Assembly (NCBI GenBank): GCA_020638795.1 | Contig: JACKHW010000004.1 | Coordinates: 1 to 64,000 of the forward strand | Direction: 5' to 3' | Source: Planctomycetota bacterium | Lineage (GTDB): Bacteria > Planctomycetota > UBA1135 > GCA-002748355 | Length of the DNA: 64,000 bases | Shown here: positions 1 to 9,352 of the stretch, one piece after another | How the letters are laid out: each line of letters opens with the position of its first letter | Position numbering within the stretch: position 1 is the stretch's first letter | Notes under the pieces: model-generated | The model's database searches: none | What the model saw: only the letters and a program-made list of their open reading frames with translations | What the model was told of the DNA's origin: nothing | Position numbers and translations under genes: made by a program

Positions 1-963
1 TTCTCGACGCTGCCTGCGAAGCTCCGTTCGGCGAGTGAGCAGAAGAAGCGCAATACCAAGAGCCTCGCGGTTCTGCTCGAAACACTGCGCGACCACTATT
101 CCTACTACGACCTCCGCGTCGACGACTGGGATGCACTCGTCGCGAAACACCAGAAGGGCATCCTCGCGGCGCGCAGCGACATGGGGTTTGCGGCTCGATG
201 TGCGGATATGTTGGAGAGCACCGAGGACATCCACATGACGCTCGGTCTGCGTGGACAAGTCTTCGCAACCGGGAAGCGCGCCGTCGACCCGCTCTTCCGC
301 GAAGCGATCCTCAAACGCCTCATCAACGGGAAGCAAGCCGGACCGGGCGCCATCTACGGCCGCACGGACGACGGTATCGGCTACCTGATGATCGCGGCGT
401 GGACGCAGCAGATCGACACCACGAAGATCGGCGATGCGATCCGGGAGCTTGCGGACACCAAAGCCATGATCGTCGATGTGCGCCCCAACAGCGGCGGCGA
501 CGAACTCCTCGCGAAAGAGGTCGCTGCGTGGTTCGTGGACGGCACCAAGATCTATGCGAAGAACCGGTACCGCACCGGTGCGGGCAAGGACGGCTTCGGC
601 AAGATCCTCGAGCGCGGCATCGACGGCCATGGCGGTGATCGCCACTACAGCGGCCGCGTCGCGGTCCTCACGAGCCGCAACGTGATGAGCAGCAACGAGG
701 CGTTCGTCCTCATGATGAAGCAAGCGAAGGACTGCATCGTGGTCGGCCAGCCGACCTTCGGAAGCAGCGGCAACCCGAAACCGTTCACGCTACCGAACGA
801 CGTCGTGGTCGTTGTGCCGACGTGGCAAGCGATGCTTCCCGATGGCACTCCGTTCGAAGGCAAGGGCATCGAACCGGACGTGCTCGTCGAGTGCACGGGG
901 GACGACTTCCAGAGCCGCGATCCGATCTTCGAGGCTGCGCTCGCGAAGTTGCGCGCGAAGTGA
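1..963 (+). CDS. S41 (tail-specific protease) family peptidase, 3' part
   Basis: The frame is open from base 1, so the gene begins outside the window and 320 codons are visible. The fragment contains an S41-like catalytic core. A segment RPNSGGDELL is followed by a strand ending TSRNVMSSNEAF near fragment residue 229, where the S41 nucleophile serine is expected. Then comes the conserved GQPTFGSSGNP turn and the closing GKGIEPDVLVE strand typical of this family. The family cleaves proteins near their C-termini, usually in the periplasm. The signal peptide and any PDZ-like region would lie upstream and cannot be seen. The general base lysine of CtpA-type members is not evident, so a Tricorn-like S41 subtype is possible. 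The gene converges on the small membrane protein that follows. Confidence 0.85.
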   Translation, partial: FSTLPAKLRSASEQKKRNTKSLAVLLETLRDHYSYYDLRVDDWDALVAKHQKGILAARSDMGFAARCADMLESTEDIHMTLGLRGQVFATGKRAVDPLFREAILKRLINGKQAGPGAIYGRTDDGIGYLMIAAWTQQIDTTKIGDAIRELADTKAMIVDVRPNSGGDELLAKEVAAWFVDGTKIYAKNRYRTGAGKDGFGKILERGIDGHGGDRHYSGRVAVLTSRNVMSSNEAFVLMMKQAKDCIVVGQPTFGSSGNPKPFTLPNDVVVVVPTWQAMLPDGTPFEGKGIEPDVLVECTGDDFQSRDPIFEAALAKLRAK

Positions 964-1007
964 CATGCGGCGCGTGCCTGACGCGGGACACTAGCGAAAC
1001 CGTCGGC

Positions 1008-1355
1008 TCAACAATGAAACGGATGCCCGAGGAACAAGATCTCGATACCGACAATGAAAATCCCGGACACCAAGAGGCTCGCCATCGCAGTCAGACAGCA
1101 CATGCCGAGAGTCGTAATGACGGGCATTGGGTCACGACGAGCACGATAGAACGGATAGTAGTGCGCTGCGATGCTTGCCCCGACCAAGGTAGACAGGGCG
1201 ATACACAATCCGAAACAAGCCCAGCCTTGAAGGAACTCACCGTGCAAGATTTCGACGATGAGTGAGGTCAACGCTGGCACGACTAGCAGCAGCGCGGCGC
1301 TCCACGGCAGTTCGTAGTGGGTCCCGTCGCCAGCACCTTCCTCGAACGGTGTCAT
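1008..1355 (-). CDS. small hydrophobic membrane protein, unknown function
   Basis: This 115-residue protein starts at the ATG giving MTPFEEGAGDG. A much longer open frame extends upstream, but that part is the shadow of the secreted-protein gene on the same strand and is Arg-rich nonsense. The body has about three hydrophobic segments (near residues 19-35, 46-64 and 79-105) separated by short charged loops, so it is an integral membrane protein. No family was recognised. It lies 116 bases downstream of the secreted-protein gene and could share its transcript. The hydrophobic pattern makes chance coding unlikely, but the function is unknown. Confidence 0.6.
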   Translation of the reverse strand: MTPFEEGAGDGTHYELPWSAALLLVVPALTSLIVEILHGEFLQGWACFGLCIALSTLVGASIAAHYYPFYRARRDPMPVITTLGMCCLTAMASLLVSGIFIVGIEILFLGHPFHC

Positions 1356-1471
1356 GGCGTGACTACGCAGACCGCGACCACGATTCGCGGAATCCAACAG
1401 GGAACTGAGCGCGTCGTTGTCGCGCCGATAGCACGGCGAGCGGGGCGAACCCGCCGCCGGCGTGACGACGA

Positions 1472-2506
1472 CTACTTCACCATCAGCGCTGCTTGCCACT
1501 CGTACGGGCCGTTCTGCGCCGTCGTGCCATCCTGCGTGAAGTTGTAGATGTAGCGGCAGAACCCCGTACCCGCGAGGATCGACCGCGTCACGTTGCTCGT
1601 CGCGAGCTTCGTAGGCGTCGTCGCATCGAGGTGGAGCACCTGCGCGTAGATCACGGGCGCTTCGGCTGGCGGAGTGAACGGAATCGACAGGGACGCGCCG
1701 CCCGATGCGTTCGTGAGAAGACCGACGTTGATCTGCGGATCGACGCCGAGGAGGCAGCCGTTGAGACCGATCGCGTCGAGCTTGAACGGCAGTGCGATCG
1801 GACCCCAGTACGTGTGACTCGCCGAGAGCATGAAGAGTGCTGCACCATGCGGTGCGGCGCCACTGAGGCTCAGGTCGTAGGAGTTCGTCGTCGACGATGC
1901 GGTCAGCGTGCCACCGCAATTGGCATCACTCGAGACGTGCTTGCTCGTGCTGAGAACCAAGAGGTCGGAGTTGTAGGGCGCCGAGCTCGCACCGACCGCC
2001 GAACCCAGATCGAAGTCGAGCACGAGGTTCATGCCGGGGACGATGACGAGCGGCGTGTCCAGCGCGATCTGTGCGGCGTACGCATCGGGATCCGAACCGG
2101 ACGTCGCGGGGATCGACACGTTCTTCCGCGCGTGCAAGACCTTGCTCGTCGCGCCGAGGTTGTTCGCGAAGACGTTCGTGAAGTTCGAATACGTGAGCGT
2201 CGTCAACGCGCCCTGGACTTCGTACGACTGTGTGCGTGCAGCGCCCGTGTAGTTGTTCGACGGACGCGATCCGATCGAACGAATCGCACCGGGCAATCCG
2301 ACTTGGTCGGCACGGATCCAGTACTGCGCGCGGCCACCATCACGACCGAACGGAAACGAGCTCGCCGACCCGAGGTAGGCACCTTGCGCGAAGCTCGGCA
2401 GAGTCCGCGAGTGTGGAATGGACTGCGCGGTGACTGTCGATGCGAGTGCGAACGAAAGCACGGCCGAGCAGCAGAGCAACGGCTTGGAATGAGAGATGTA
2501 GACCAT
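1472..2506 (-). CDS. secreted protein of unknown function, paralogue of the 32.1-33.2 kb protein
   Basis: The product has 344 residues. The N-terminus is a classical Sec signal peptide ending TVTAQ near residue 28. The mature part is Ser/Thr/Asn-rich and beta-predicted, with only a few cysteines, as is usual for exported Planctomycete-type proteins. Two blocks match the secreted protein at 32109-33161. One is a stretch around residues 107-165 with the order NFTNVFANN, then a short gap, then KNVSIP, then a hydrophobic strand. The other is near residues 255-275 with GVDPQINVGLLTN (GTDPNLNIGLCTN in the other protein). No catalytic motif or anchor was recognised. Adhesion or a surface role is a guess only. 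The ATG at 2506 directly precedes the signal peptide. Confidence 0.75.
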   Translation of the reverse strand: MVYISHSKPLLCCSAVLSFALASTVTAQSIPHSRTLPSFAQGAYLGSASSFPFGRDGGRAQYWIRADQVGLPGAIRSIGSRPSNNYTGAARTQSYEVQGALTTLTYSNFTNVFANNLGATSKVLHARKNVSIPATSGSDPDAYAAQIALDTPLVIVPGMNLVLDFDLGSAVGASSAPYNSDLLVLSTSKHVSSDANCGGTLTASSTTNSYDLSLSGAAPHGAALFMLSASHTYWGPIALPFKLDAIGLNGCLLGVDPQINVGLLTNASGGASLSIPFTPPAEAPVIYAQVLHLDATTPTKLATSNVTRSILAGTGFCRYIYNFTQDGTTAQNGPYEWQAALMVK

Positions 2507-2614
2507 GCCAAGATCTCAGGTACTCGCGGGCCGTTTGACAAGGCCCCGAGCCGCTGGCTTCGGGAATCGAGTTCGAGTTTCGGCAACTGTGCCCGTACGC
2601 ATGGCAGAAGGGCC

Positions 2615-4726
2615 CTACTGCTGCGTGAACTTTCCTCCAGTCTCCTCGGCCAACCGCCGGAGCATTGCGCTGTTGCTACCGATCGAGATGCAGTGGAACA
2701 CGATCCTCCGGCTGCGGTTGCGCCGCAGGATGTCGTCGACGAGGAGCTTTGGATCGGTGATCTCACCGCTGCTCGGCGCACCATCGCTGAGCAGGAAGAT
2801 CGTATCGACGTCCGGGTCCTCCATCGCGGCGACGAGAGCACCGTGGATGTTGGTTCCGCCGCGCGGCTTGAAGCGTCGCGCGAACTTCTCGATATCGGCG
2901 AGCTTGGCCTTGTTGTCGATGCGCACGCTCTTCTTGCCATACGGGTGCACGCCGTCCTCGAAGAAAACCACGTTGACCACACTCTTCTTGGGGCTCGCTT
3001 TCAGTGCGGAGACGAGCGCGCCCTGCGCGACCTCGAGGCGCGTGATGCCGGTCCCGATCTTCGCGTTCATGCTGCCGCTCATGTCGATGCAGTAGACCAC
3101 GCGATCGCTCAAGACCGGTATGCCGTAGAAGCTCGCCGACGTCAGTCCGGCCGACGCATCAGGCCGCCGCGCGCCGTCACGTATGCGGTCCTTGTCGTCG
3201 TCCTTCTTCTCTGGCGGTGGCAGTTCGAAGCGCTCTCCCTCGCGCTCCCACCATCGCTTCCAGTCCTTCGCACGTTGGTAGTAGAGCCTCGTGAGCGACG
3301 CGAGGGCTTCGCGCGCATCCTCGGCGAGCCGTCCGTCTTCGTTCTCGAGGCAATCGATCAACTGTGGAATGCTCGACTTCGCGCGCACGTCTCGTGCGAG
3401 CTGGATGCCCGCGACACGCAGGCGCCAGTCCTTGCTCGCGAGCAGTTCGGGAAGCATGTCCAGCAGCTTCGTGAGTTGTCGCTCCGCGCCGAGGCCGAGC
3501 GCGACGAGGCGTAACGGTGTCTTTCCGCTGCTCGCGAGGTCGAGCAGGCGTTCGTGGAACGCTGCCTCGTCGCCATGCAGCAGCGCGAGACCTTCGAGCG
3601 CGTCGATGCGCAACTCGAGATCGCCTTTCGCGAACGCCTTCTCGAGCGCGTCCGACACGCGCATGTCCTTGCGTTTCGCGAGCGCGAGGATCGCGCGTCG
3701 GCGCAGTTCGGGCTGCTTGCTCTGCGTCAGCGCGAAGAGCGCGTCGGACGCCGCCTCACTCTCGAAGCGCTCGAGCAACCCACACGCGAACGCGCGCACC
3801 GCGGGGTCCTTGTCCTGCACACCACCGTTCGTCGCCCAAGCCTCGACGAACGGCTCCTTCGCGAGTTTGTCGAGCTGATACTTCCACGACGTGTTCCCGA
3901 CGGCGCTGCCTTCGACGATGCGGGCGATCCGCGGCAAGTCCTCGATCGTCGGCCGCGCGAACAGCGAGAGCGCCACGAAGCGCAACATCGCCGCATCCGG
4001 CTTGTTCGCATCGGCGAGTTCGCGCGCGAGTTGCAGCGCTTCGGCATCACCGTTGGCGCAAAGTTGCTCGAGGGCTGCGCCGCGCAGCGGAGCGTACGAG
4101 TCCTTCAACGCCTTGTGTCGCACCTCGTCGATGTGCGGCCCTTTGACGTCGCGAAAGCGCGTGAACACGCGCGCGAGCTCCACCGACTTGAGACTCGCGC
4201 ACTTCTTGGAGAAGAGCGCGTGATCCTCCGCGGCATCACTGCTGGCGAGCGCGAGTAGGACGGCCTGCTGTTGCACGTTGCGCTTCGTCCCCGTCGCCGC
4301 ATCGAAGATCTCCGAGAGCCGCGCTCGACCACGCGCTTCGTGCGCGAGCAAGTAGGCCGCCGCCGTCTCGGCACACGTCGCGTTGGACGCATCGTCCAAC
4401 TCGCGTCGCATCCGATCCTCGAGCCCCGCGAGGCCGGCCGCGTGCGCGAGGAAGCGGCCGCGCAAGTAGGCATTGTCCTCGGTCTCGAGGAGTTCGAGCG
4501 ACGCGCGTCGCGCCTCGTCGGTCTCGATGCGGACGAGGTCGCCCGAAGCGCCATAGCGCTGCCCGGTACTCGTCATCTTCCTCCCTTCGAGGATGCGTTC
4601 GACGATCTCGGGCACGGTGCGCTGCTTGGCCTGAAAGCCTCGAGCAGGCAGCGCGACGATCAAGCTCGATACAACGGCGAGGCGCAGCAGGGTGCACAGC
4701 GCACCGAGGAGGCGGAAATCGATCAT
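2615..4726 (-). CDS. exported HEAT-repeat protein with C-terminal von Willebrand factor A domain
   Basis: The product has 703 residues from the ATG giving MIDFRLLGAL. The longer upstream frame lacks a signal peptide and is basic filler. A signal peptide or N-terminal TM (residues 5-30) is followed by a long alpha-helical array of HEAT-like repeats, roughly residues 60-460, and a charged linker. A VWA domain forms the last ~190 residues. The VWA carries a complete MIDAS metal site: DMSGSMN (DxSxS), the threonine in GGTNIHGA and the aspartate in LLSDGAP. Such proteins bind protein ligands through a divalent metal. In Planctomycete-type genomes, HEAT plus VWA proteins of this layout are usually exported and of unknown role. 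It is followed by the secreted protein gene after 108 bases. Confidence 0.85.
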   Translation of the reverse strand: MIDFRLLGALCTLLRLAVVSSLIVALPARGFQAKQRTVPEIVERILEGRKMTSTGQRYGASGDLVRIETDEARRASLELLETEDNAYLRGRFLAHAAGLAGLEDRMRRELDDASNATCAETAAAYLLAHEARGRARLSEIFDAATGTKRNVQQQAVLLALASSDAAEDHALFSKKCASLKSVELARVFTRFRDVKGPHIDEVRHKALKDSYAPLRGAALEQLCANGDAEALQLARELADANKPDAAMLRFVALSLFARPTIEDLPRIARIVEGSAVGNTSWKYQLDKLAKEPFVEAWATNGGVQDKDPAVRAFACGLLERFESEAASDALFALTQSKQPELRRRAILALAKRKDMRVSDALEKAFAKGDLELRIDALEGLALLHGDEAAFHERLLDLASSGKTPLRLVALGLGAERQLTKLLDMLPELLASKDWRLRVAGIQLARDVRAKSSIPQLIDCLENEDGRLAEDAREALASLTRLYYQRAKDWKRWWEREGERFELPPPEKKDDDKDRIRDGARRPDASAGLTSASFYGIPVLSDRVVYCIDMSGSMNAKIGTGITRLEVAQGALVSALKASPKKSVVNVVFFEDGVHPYGKKSVRIDNKAKLADIEKFARRFKPRGGTNIHGALVAAMEDPDVDTIFLLSDGAPSSGEITDPKLLVDDILRRNRSRRIVFHCISIGSNSAMLRRLAEETGGKFTQQ

Positions 4727-5086
4727 GCGGCAGGTTCGAAGTTGGCGTCGGGGGCCCGAGAGTTTGCGCAAAAGCGAGCGTCTCGGGAAGCCGCTCGTCG
4801 TGGCTGACGGCGCATCGTACGAAGAAAATGATCCAGGAGGAGAAGGCGCCGCCCGAACCGACGGGCCTGACAGCAGATCAGCTGCATCGCTACCTACTGC
4901 GCCGCGGCTTCCATGCAGCGTCGTAGATGCGAGCTTCGGCGTCGCGCGGCTTGTCTTCGACGCAGGATAGCGTGGGCGCGCCACGCATCTCCTGCCGACG
5001 CGCTTCGACGGACGCGGAAATCGAGTCCTGAGTGCTCTTCGAGACCGCTCCACCTTGAGGCGACGGCCTTGTCGAAAGTCAGGTCG
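4727..5086. other. 360-base gap without a recognisable gene
   Basis: The gap lies between the start of the HEAT-VWA gene and the end of the beta-helix gene, both on the minus strand. Open frames here are short and Arg-rich, with no signal peptide, domain or ribosome site. It should contain the promoter of the HEAT-VWA gene and the end of the beta-helix transcript. I could not identify a clear terminator or -10/-35 pair. Confidence 0.5.
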
Positions 5087-7114
5087 TCACCGCCCGATCG
5101 TGAAGCGCAGTCCGTCACTCACCATCGCGCCGATCGGCGACGACCCGGGCGTCACGCAGAGCCACTGCGCGGTGAAGGTCGAGCCGACCAGCGCGTTCTG
5201 CATCGGAATCGACAAGTTCGCGATACAGATCCCCGCGGGATCGACCGCCAGCAGATTCGTGATGGCGATCGGCGCAACGTAGAGCTGCCCGCCAGGCATC
5301 GCTGTATCGATGTCGAACACCGGTGCGCCGTCAGAAAGGCCGAGCATGAGGACGGCACCTGGGGATCGATTGTTCCTGTCGTCGATAGCGCCGTACATCA
5401 GCACGTTCGTCGGTTTCCCGATCACCACGCCCGATACATAGTGCCCCATCACTGGCTGGAATCCGTTCCGCGCGCGCGGCATCGGGGCGCCGAAGGTATG
5501 GCCACTACCGAGCACGAACTCGTCGGCACCGAGATCTGCCCGGGGGCCGTACACGCGCGGATCCCCTTCGTAGTCCGCGGTGGCGGTTTGGTTGGGATCC
5601 CCCGCGTCGATGCACGGAGAGCCAAGCCCGAGCTTGTAGAACGGCCGTACGAGCTGCGGATTGGCGAGCAAGTTGCCGAAGCCTGCGAAGGGCGTCGTTC
5701 GCGAACACGTGTAGCGAACCGACAGCCCCGCACCGCCGTTCACTTCGGGCTGGTACGGATTGTCGAGCGCACAATGCTCGAGCGTGATCGCCTGCGAACC
5801 GAGATCGAGCGCGTAGCCCTGGCAATCCGCGATCGTCGAGAACTGCACGTGCGCGGGACTGCGACCAGTGGCTCGAAGACCGACACCGGCCGACTGAGCG
5901 AGGATGTCGTTCGAGATCGACACGGGGCACGTCGCCGATTGCCCGACGAACGAAATCGCCGCACGCGTCGTGCCACGCACGATGTCCTCCTGCGATGCGA
6001 CGGCGCCCGTCGCCGCAACTCCGATCTGCACATCGATACCGACATCGCACGATTCGATGAGGTTGGCACGTGTGAAGACTCCCAACGCGGCAAGGCTGCC
6101 GAACTTGGCGACCGAAATTCCGGCTCCGCGACAGTCACGAATCACGTTGTGCGTGAACTCGAAGAGCTGTCGCGAGCCCGGCATGAACCCCGTCGTGCCG
6201 GACCATTGCAACGCGACATCGTGGTCGATGAAGGTCGAGCGATCGACCTCGACGCGCGCATCAATGGCCAGCGTCCCGCGGATTCCGATCGTGTTGTGAC
6301 GAAATGCGCAATTCCGGACGACCAACCGCAGATCCTCCTGTCCGGGCGCCGCAGGACGCGCGTCCAGTACGATCCCTGCGGGGTTGCATCGGCGAAACAT
6401 GCAATGCTCGATCACGATGTCGTAGATCGGCTGCAAAGGGCCGTTCGTTCCCGACGGACTGAAAAACGTGAACGGCGCGTTCGAGAACGAACATCCTGCG
6501 ACGACGAGCCGTGTCGGGAACGTGAACGCGTCTACTTTGACTCCATGCCCCCCCGCATTGGCGAAATCGCAATTCGAGAGTCGAATGTCACTCGTGTCGG
6601 AGAAGAGATCGATGTCGATCGATGCAGCCGACTGACCCTCGAACGAACAATCCTCGACGGCGAGACGAAGGCTCGGCACGAGCCCCATCTTCGGTGTGAC
6701 TTCCAACCCGGAAGCTCCCTTCGAGATGACGAGCGATTGCAGCAAGGTGTCCGTGATCGCGAGTGGATCGGCGCGAAACGCGCCGCCCATCGACGGTGCC
6801 ACGAGCGTCGGACGTGTCGCTCCGTACCCGACGAGGTCGATCGCTCGCCGCAACGTGATCGGCGAGCTCAGAGCGTAGCTTTGATTGCCAAGAATCCAGA
6901 CTCGATGCCGACCGGACGTCGGCGCCGGGACCTGCGTGAGGGCGTAACCGACACTCTTCCACGGCTGTGCCGATGAGCCTCCACTCGCAACGTCCGAACC
7001 GGACAGTCCATCGACGTAGTAGTCCGCCGCCATCAGCGAAGCGACACAGATGAGGGTGTTCGCACAAGCGAGCCGCAGGGCTGCGCTCATGCACGAAGTC
7101 GCGCGCGAGTTCAT
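5087..7114 (-). CDS. secreted right-handed parallel beta-helix protein
   Basis: The product has 675 residues. An N-terminal signal peptide runs to about residue 29 (SLMAADYYVDG). The start YYVDGLSGSDVASGG is the usual opening of pectate-lyase-like or choice-of-anchor-Q beta-helix proteins. A long series of short strand repeats (motifs such as NCAFRHN, NVIRDC, GIDVQ) forms the helix to about residue 480. It ends in the typical CIDAGDPN and GPRADLGADEF segment. A separate C-terminal module of about 130 residues ends AMVSDGLRFTIGR. I associate this module with secreted Planctomycete proteins, possibly for surface attachment. The likely ligand is a polysaccharide, but no catalytic lyase residues were identified. 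It is transcribed divergently from hslU. Confidence 0.85.
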   Translation of the reverse strand: MNSRATSCMSAALRLACANTLICVASLMAADYYVDGLSGSDVASGGSSAQPWKSVGYALTQVPAPTSGRHRVWILGNQSYALSSPITLRRAIDLVGYGATRPTLVAPSMGGAFRADPLAITDTLLQSLVISKGASGLEVTPKMGLVPSLRLAVEDCSFEGQSAASIDIDLFSDTSDIRLSNCDFANAGGHGVKVDAFTFPTRLVVAGCSFSNAPFTFFSPSGTNGPLQPIYDIVIEHCMFRRCNPAGIVLDARPAAPGQEDLRLVVRNCAFRHNTIGIRGTLAIDARVEVDRSTFIDHDVALQWSGTTGFMPGSRQLFEFTHNVIRDCRGAGISVAKFGSLAALGVFTRANLIESCDVGIDVQIGVAATGAVASQEDIVRGTTRAAISFVGQSATCPVSISNDILAQSAGVGLRATGRSPAHVQFSTIADCQGYALDLGSQAITLEHCALDNPYQPEVNGGAGLSVRYTCSRTTPFAGFGNLLANPQLVRPFYKLGLGSPCIDAGDPNQTATADYEGDPRVYGPRADLGADEFVLGSGHTFGAPMPRARNGFQPVMGHYVSGVVIGKPTNVLMYGAIDDRNNRSPGAVLMLGLSDGAPVFDIDTAMPGGQLYVAPIAITNLLAVDPAGICIANLSIPMQNALVGSTFTAQWLCVTPGSSPIGAMVSDGLRFTIGR

Positions 7115-7277
7115 CGAAGCGTCTCCATGGGGGTCTGCAACTTTTTATCCGGATGAACGCGTGCCGTAACGAGCGCGAACCCCGGTCGCCCCCATGCGAT
7201 GACGCCATCGTCGCGGTGGCGGGACCTCGCGCGTTTCGCTCGCGACGCGGCGCGATCCGCGAGCTACCCTCACGGGC

Positions 7278-8765
7278 ATGTCGTTTCAGACGCCCACCGA
7301 AATCGTTGCCCATCTCGACCAGTTCATCGTCGGCCAGGACAAGGCCAAGCGCAGCGTCGCGGTCGCGCTGCGCAATCGTTGGCGTCGGCGGCAGCTTCCC
7401 GCCGAACTCGCGGAGGACGTCTACCCGAAGAACATCCTGCTCATGGGCCCGACCGGTTGCGGCAAGACCGAGATCAGTCGACGGCTTGCCGACCTCGCGA
7501 AGGCACCCTTCCTCAAGGTCGAGGCGAGCAAGTTCTCGGAGGTCGGCTACCACGGTCGCGACGTCGAGTCGATGGTCCGCGATCTGATGGAGATCGGCTT
7601 CCGCATGGTCATGCTCGAGAAGACCGCCGAGGTTCACGAGAAGGCGAAGGACGCCGCGCGCGAGCGCATCTTCGATGCACTCCTCACGATCGAGGACCTG
7701 CGCGAGGAAGATGACGATCCCGGGTACTCGGGCGGACAGACGACGCAAGAAGTGCAGTTCGTCAACGACGGTGGACTGTGGCGCCCGATGGTCGTGCCGA
7801 CGCAGCCGCAAGAAGGCGCGCGCGAAGACGCGGGCATCATGGGTGATGACGAGCTACGCAGGCGGCTCGAAGAACGCCGCGGCAAGCGCGACGCGCTCGC
7901 GTCGGCGCTCGACAGTGGCGAACTCGACGACATGATCGTCCCGGTCGAGGTCAAGGACCGTGGCACGCCGAGCCTCTCGGTCATGGGACCGCAGGGCACC
8001 GAGACGATGGGTATCGACGCGACCGCCTTGCAGGAGCTCTGGGGTCGCAGCCCCGGGACGCGCATGAAGACCCGCAAGCTCAAGATCCGCGACGCGAGGC
8101 AGCTCATCCAGGACGAAGAAGCCGAAGGGATGATCGACGCCCAAGAAGTCGCCGAAGAAGCGATGCGCCGCACCGAGCAGGACGGGATCATCTTCGTCGA
8201 CGAGATCGACAAGATCGTCGGATCGAGCAAGGGCTCGGGTCCCGACGTCAGCCGCGAGGGTGTGCAGCGAGACCTGTTGACGGTCGTCGAAGGCTGCACC
8301 GTCTTCACCAAACACGGCTACGTGCGCACCGATCACATCCTGTTCATCGCGGCCGGCGCCTTCCACTTCCACAAACCGAGCGAGCTCATCCCCGAACTGC
8401 AGGGCCGTTTTCCGGTTCGCGTCGCACTCCAGCCATTGACGGAAGCGGACTTCACGAAGATCCTGACCGAGCCGCGGAACAGCCTGACCAAGCAGTATCG
8501 TGAGTTGCTCGCGACCGAAGGCGTGACGCTCGAGTTCGACCCGAGCGGTCTCGAGCGGATCGCGTCCGTCGCATTCAAGGCCAACAAGACCACACAGAAC
8601 ATCGGTGCCCGTCGTCTGATGACCACGATGGAACGCTTGCTCGAAGAGATCTCGTTCGACGCGCCGAATCTGCGCGGCAAGACGATTCGGATCGACGGCC
8701 AATTCGTGACGAAACGACTCGGGGATGCGGGTGACGATCCCGAGTTGATTCAATACATGCTGTGA
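7278..8765 (+). CDS. hslU: HslU-type AAA+ unfoldase (ATPase subunit of the HslUV protease)
   Basis: The product has 495 residues. The N-terminus TPTEIVAHLDQFIVGQDKAK is diagnostic for HslU. Walker A is GPTGCGKTE (residues 57-65), Walker B is IIFVDEIDKI (about 303-312), and the sensor-2 region IGARRLMTTMERLLEE is present. The hydrophobic C-terminus (LIQYML) is of the kind that docks into HslV. HslU normally unfolds proteins and threads them into the HslV peptidase. Two oddities stand out. The pore loop, normally GYVG, reads GYHG at residues 90-93, with the threading tyrosine kept. The protein is also about 50 residues longer than the Escherichia coli form, apparently in the intermediate domain. 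No hslV lies beside it; the next gene is a sigma factor joined through a TGATG overlap. Confidence 0.93.
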   Translation: MSFQTPTEIVAHLDQFIVGQDKAKRSVAVALRNRWRRRQLPAELAEDVYPKNILLMGPTGCGKTEISRRLADLAKAPFLKVEASKFSEVGYHGRDVESMVRDLMEIGFRMVMLEKTAEVHEKAKDAARERIFDALLTIEDLREEDDDPGYSGGQTTQEVQFVNDGGLWRPMVVPTQPQEGAREDAGIMGDDELRRRLEERRGKRDALASALDSGELDDMIVPVEVKDRGTPSLSVMGPQGTETMGIDATALQELWGRSPGTRMKTRKLKIRDARQLIQDEEAEGMIDAQEVAEEAMRRTEQDGIIFVDEIDKIVGSSKGSGPDVSREGVQRDLLTVVEGCTVFTKHGYVRTDHILFIAAGAFHFHKPSELIPELQGRFPVRVALQPLTEADFTKILTEPRNSLTKQYRELLATEGVTLEFDPSGLERIASVAFKANKTTQNIGARRLMTTMERLLEEISFDAPNLRGKTIRIDGQFVTKRLGDAGDDPELIQYML

Positions 8766-9352
8766 TGGACGACATCCCGTTCTCCGACATTCGATTGGCC
8801 AGGGAGGGCGATCCCGACGCGAGTCGGCGCATCGTCGAGCAATTGCAGCGGCCGATCATCGCGACGATCCACCGCTTCCTCGGGCGGCGGTTCCGCGAGG
8901 ACGTCGAGGACATCGCTCAGGACGTCTTCCTCAAGCTCTTCCGGGCGCTCGATCGCTTCGACGAGGAGCGCGGGGTCAAGTTCACGACGTGGGCCTTCAC
9001 CTTCGTCAAGAACCACTGTTTCGATGTCCTCAAGAAGCGCCGGATCCCGGCCGTCTCCATCGATTCGGGCGCTGTAGCCGAAGAAGACGAGGGCCAATGG
9101 GAACTCGCGGACGGGTCGGTTCGTATGCCCCCCCACGCCGCCCTCGACTCCGAACTCGGATCTCGGATCGAGGCTGCCATCGAGAGTTTGTCGCCAGATC
9201 ATCGGATGGTGTTCATCCTGCGAGAGTACGAACAAATGGACCTCAAGAGCATTGCCGAAGCCATGGAGGTCAGTGAGGGGACGATCAAGTCCCGTCTGCA
9301 CCGGGCCAAGCAGGCCTTGATCGCGCGACTCGAGCCCTACCTCAAGACATGA
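8765..9352 (+). CDS. ECF-type sigma-70 family RNA polymerase sigma factor
   Basis: The product has 195 residues. Region 2 (about residues 18-85) includes the DIAQDVFLKLFRAL helix and the FTTWAFTFVKNHCFDVLKK promoter-opening segment. Region 4 (about 140-190) has LSPDHRMVFILREYE and the helix-turn-helix SIAEAMEVSEGTIKSRLHRAK. There is no region 3, as in ECF factors. The ATG overlaps the hslU stop as TGATG; a GTG one codon upstream is the alternative. The 3' end overlaps the next gene as ATGA. The overlap with a single-TM protein is the usual sigma/anti-sigma arrangement. Confidence 0.9.
   Translation: MDDIPFSDIRLAREGDPDASRRIVEQLQRPIIATIHRFLGRRFREDVEDIAQDVFLKLFRALDRFDEERGVKFTTWAFTFVKNHCFDVLKKRRIPAVSIDSGAVAEEDEGQWELADGSVRMPPHAALDSELGSRIEAAIESLSPDHRMVFILREYEQMDLKSIAEAMEVSEGTIKSRLHRAKQALIARLEPYLKT

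Noticed and set aside
1356..1919. N-terminal extension of the small membrane protein
   Set aside because: It overlaps the secreted-protein gene on the same strand and is Arg-rich; the hydrophobic protein starts at 1355.
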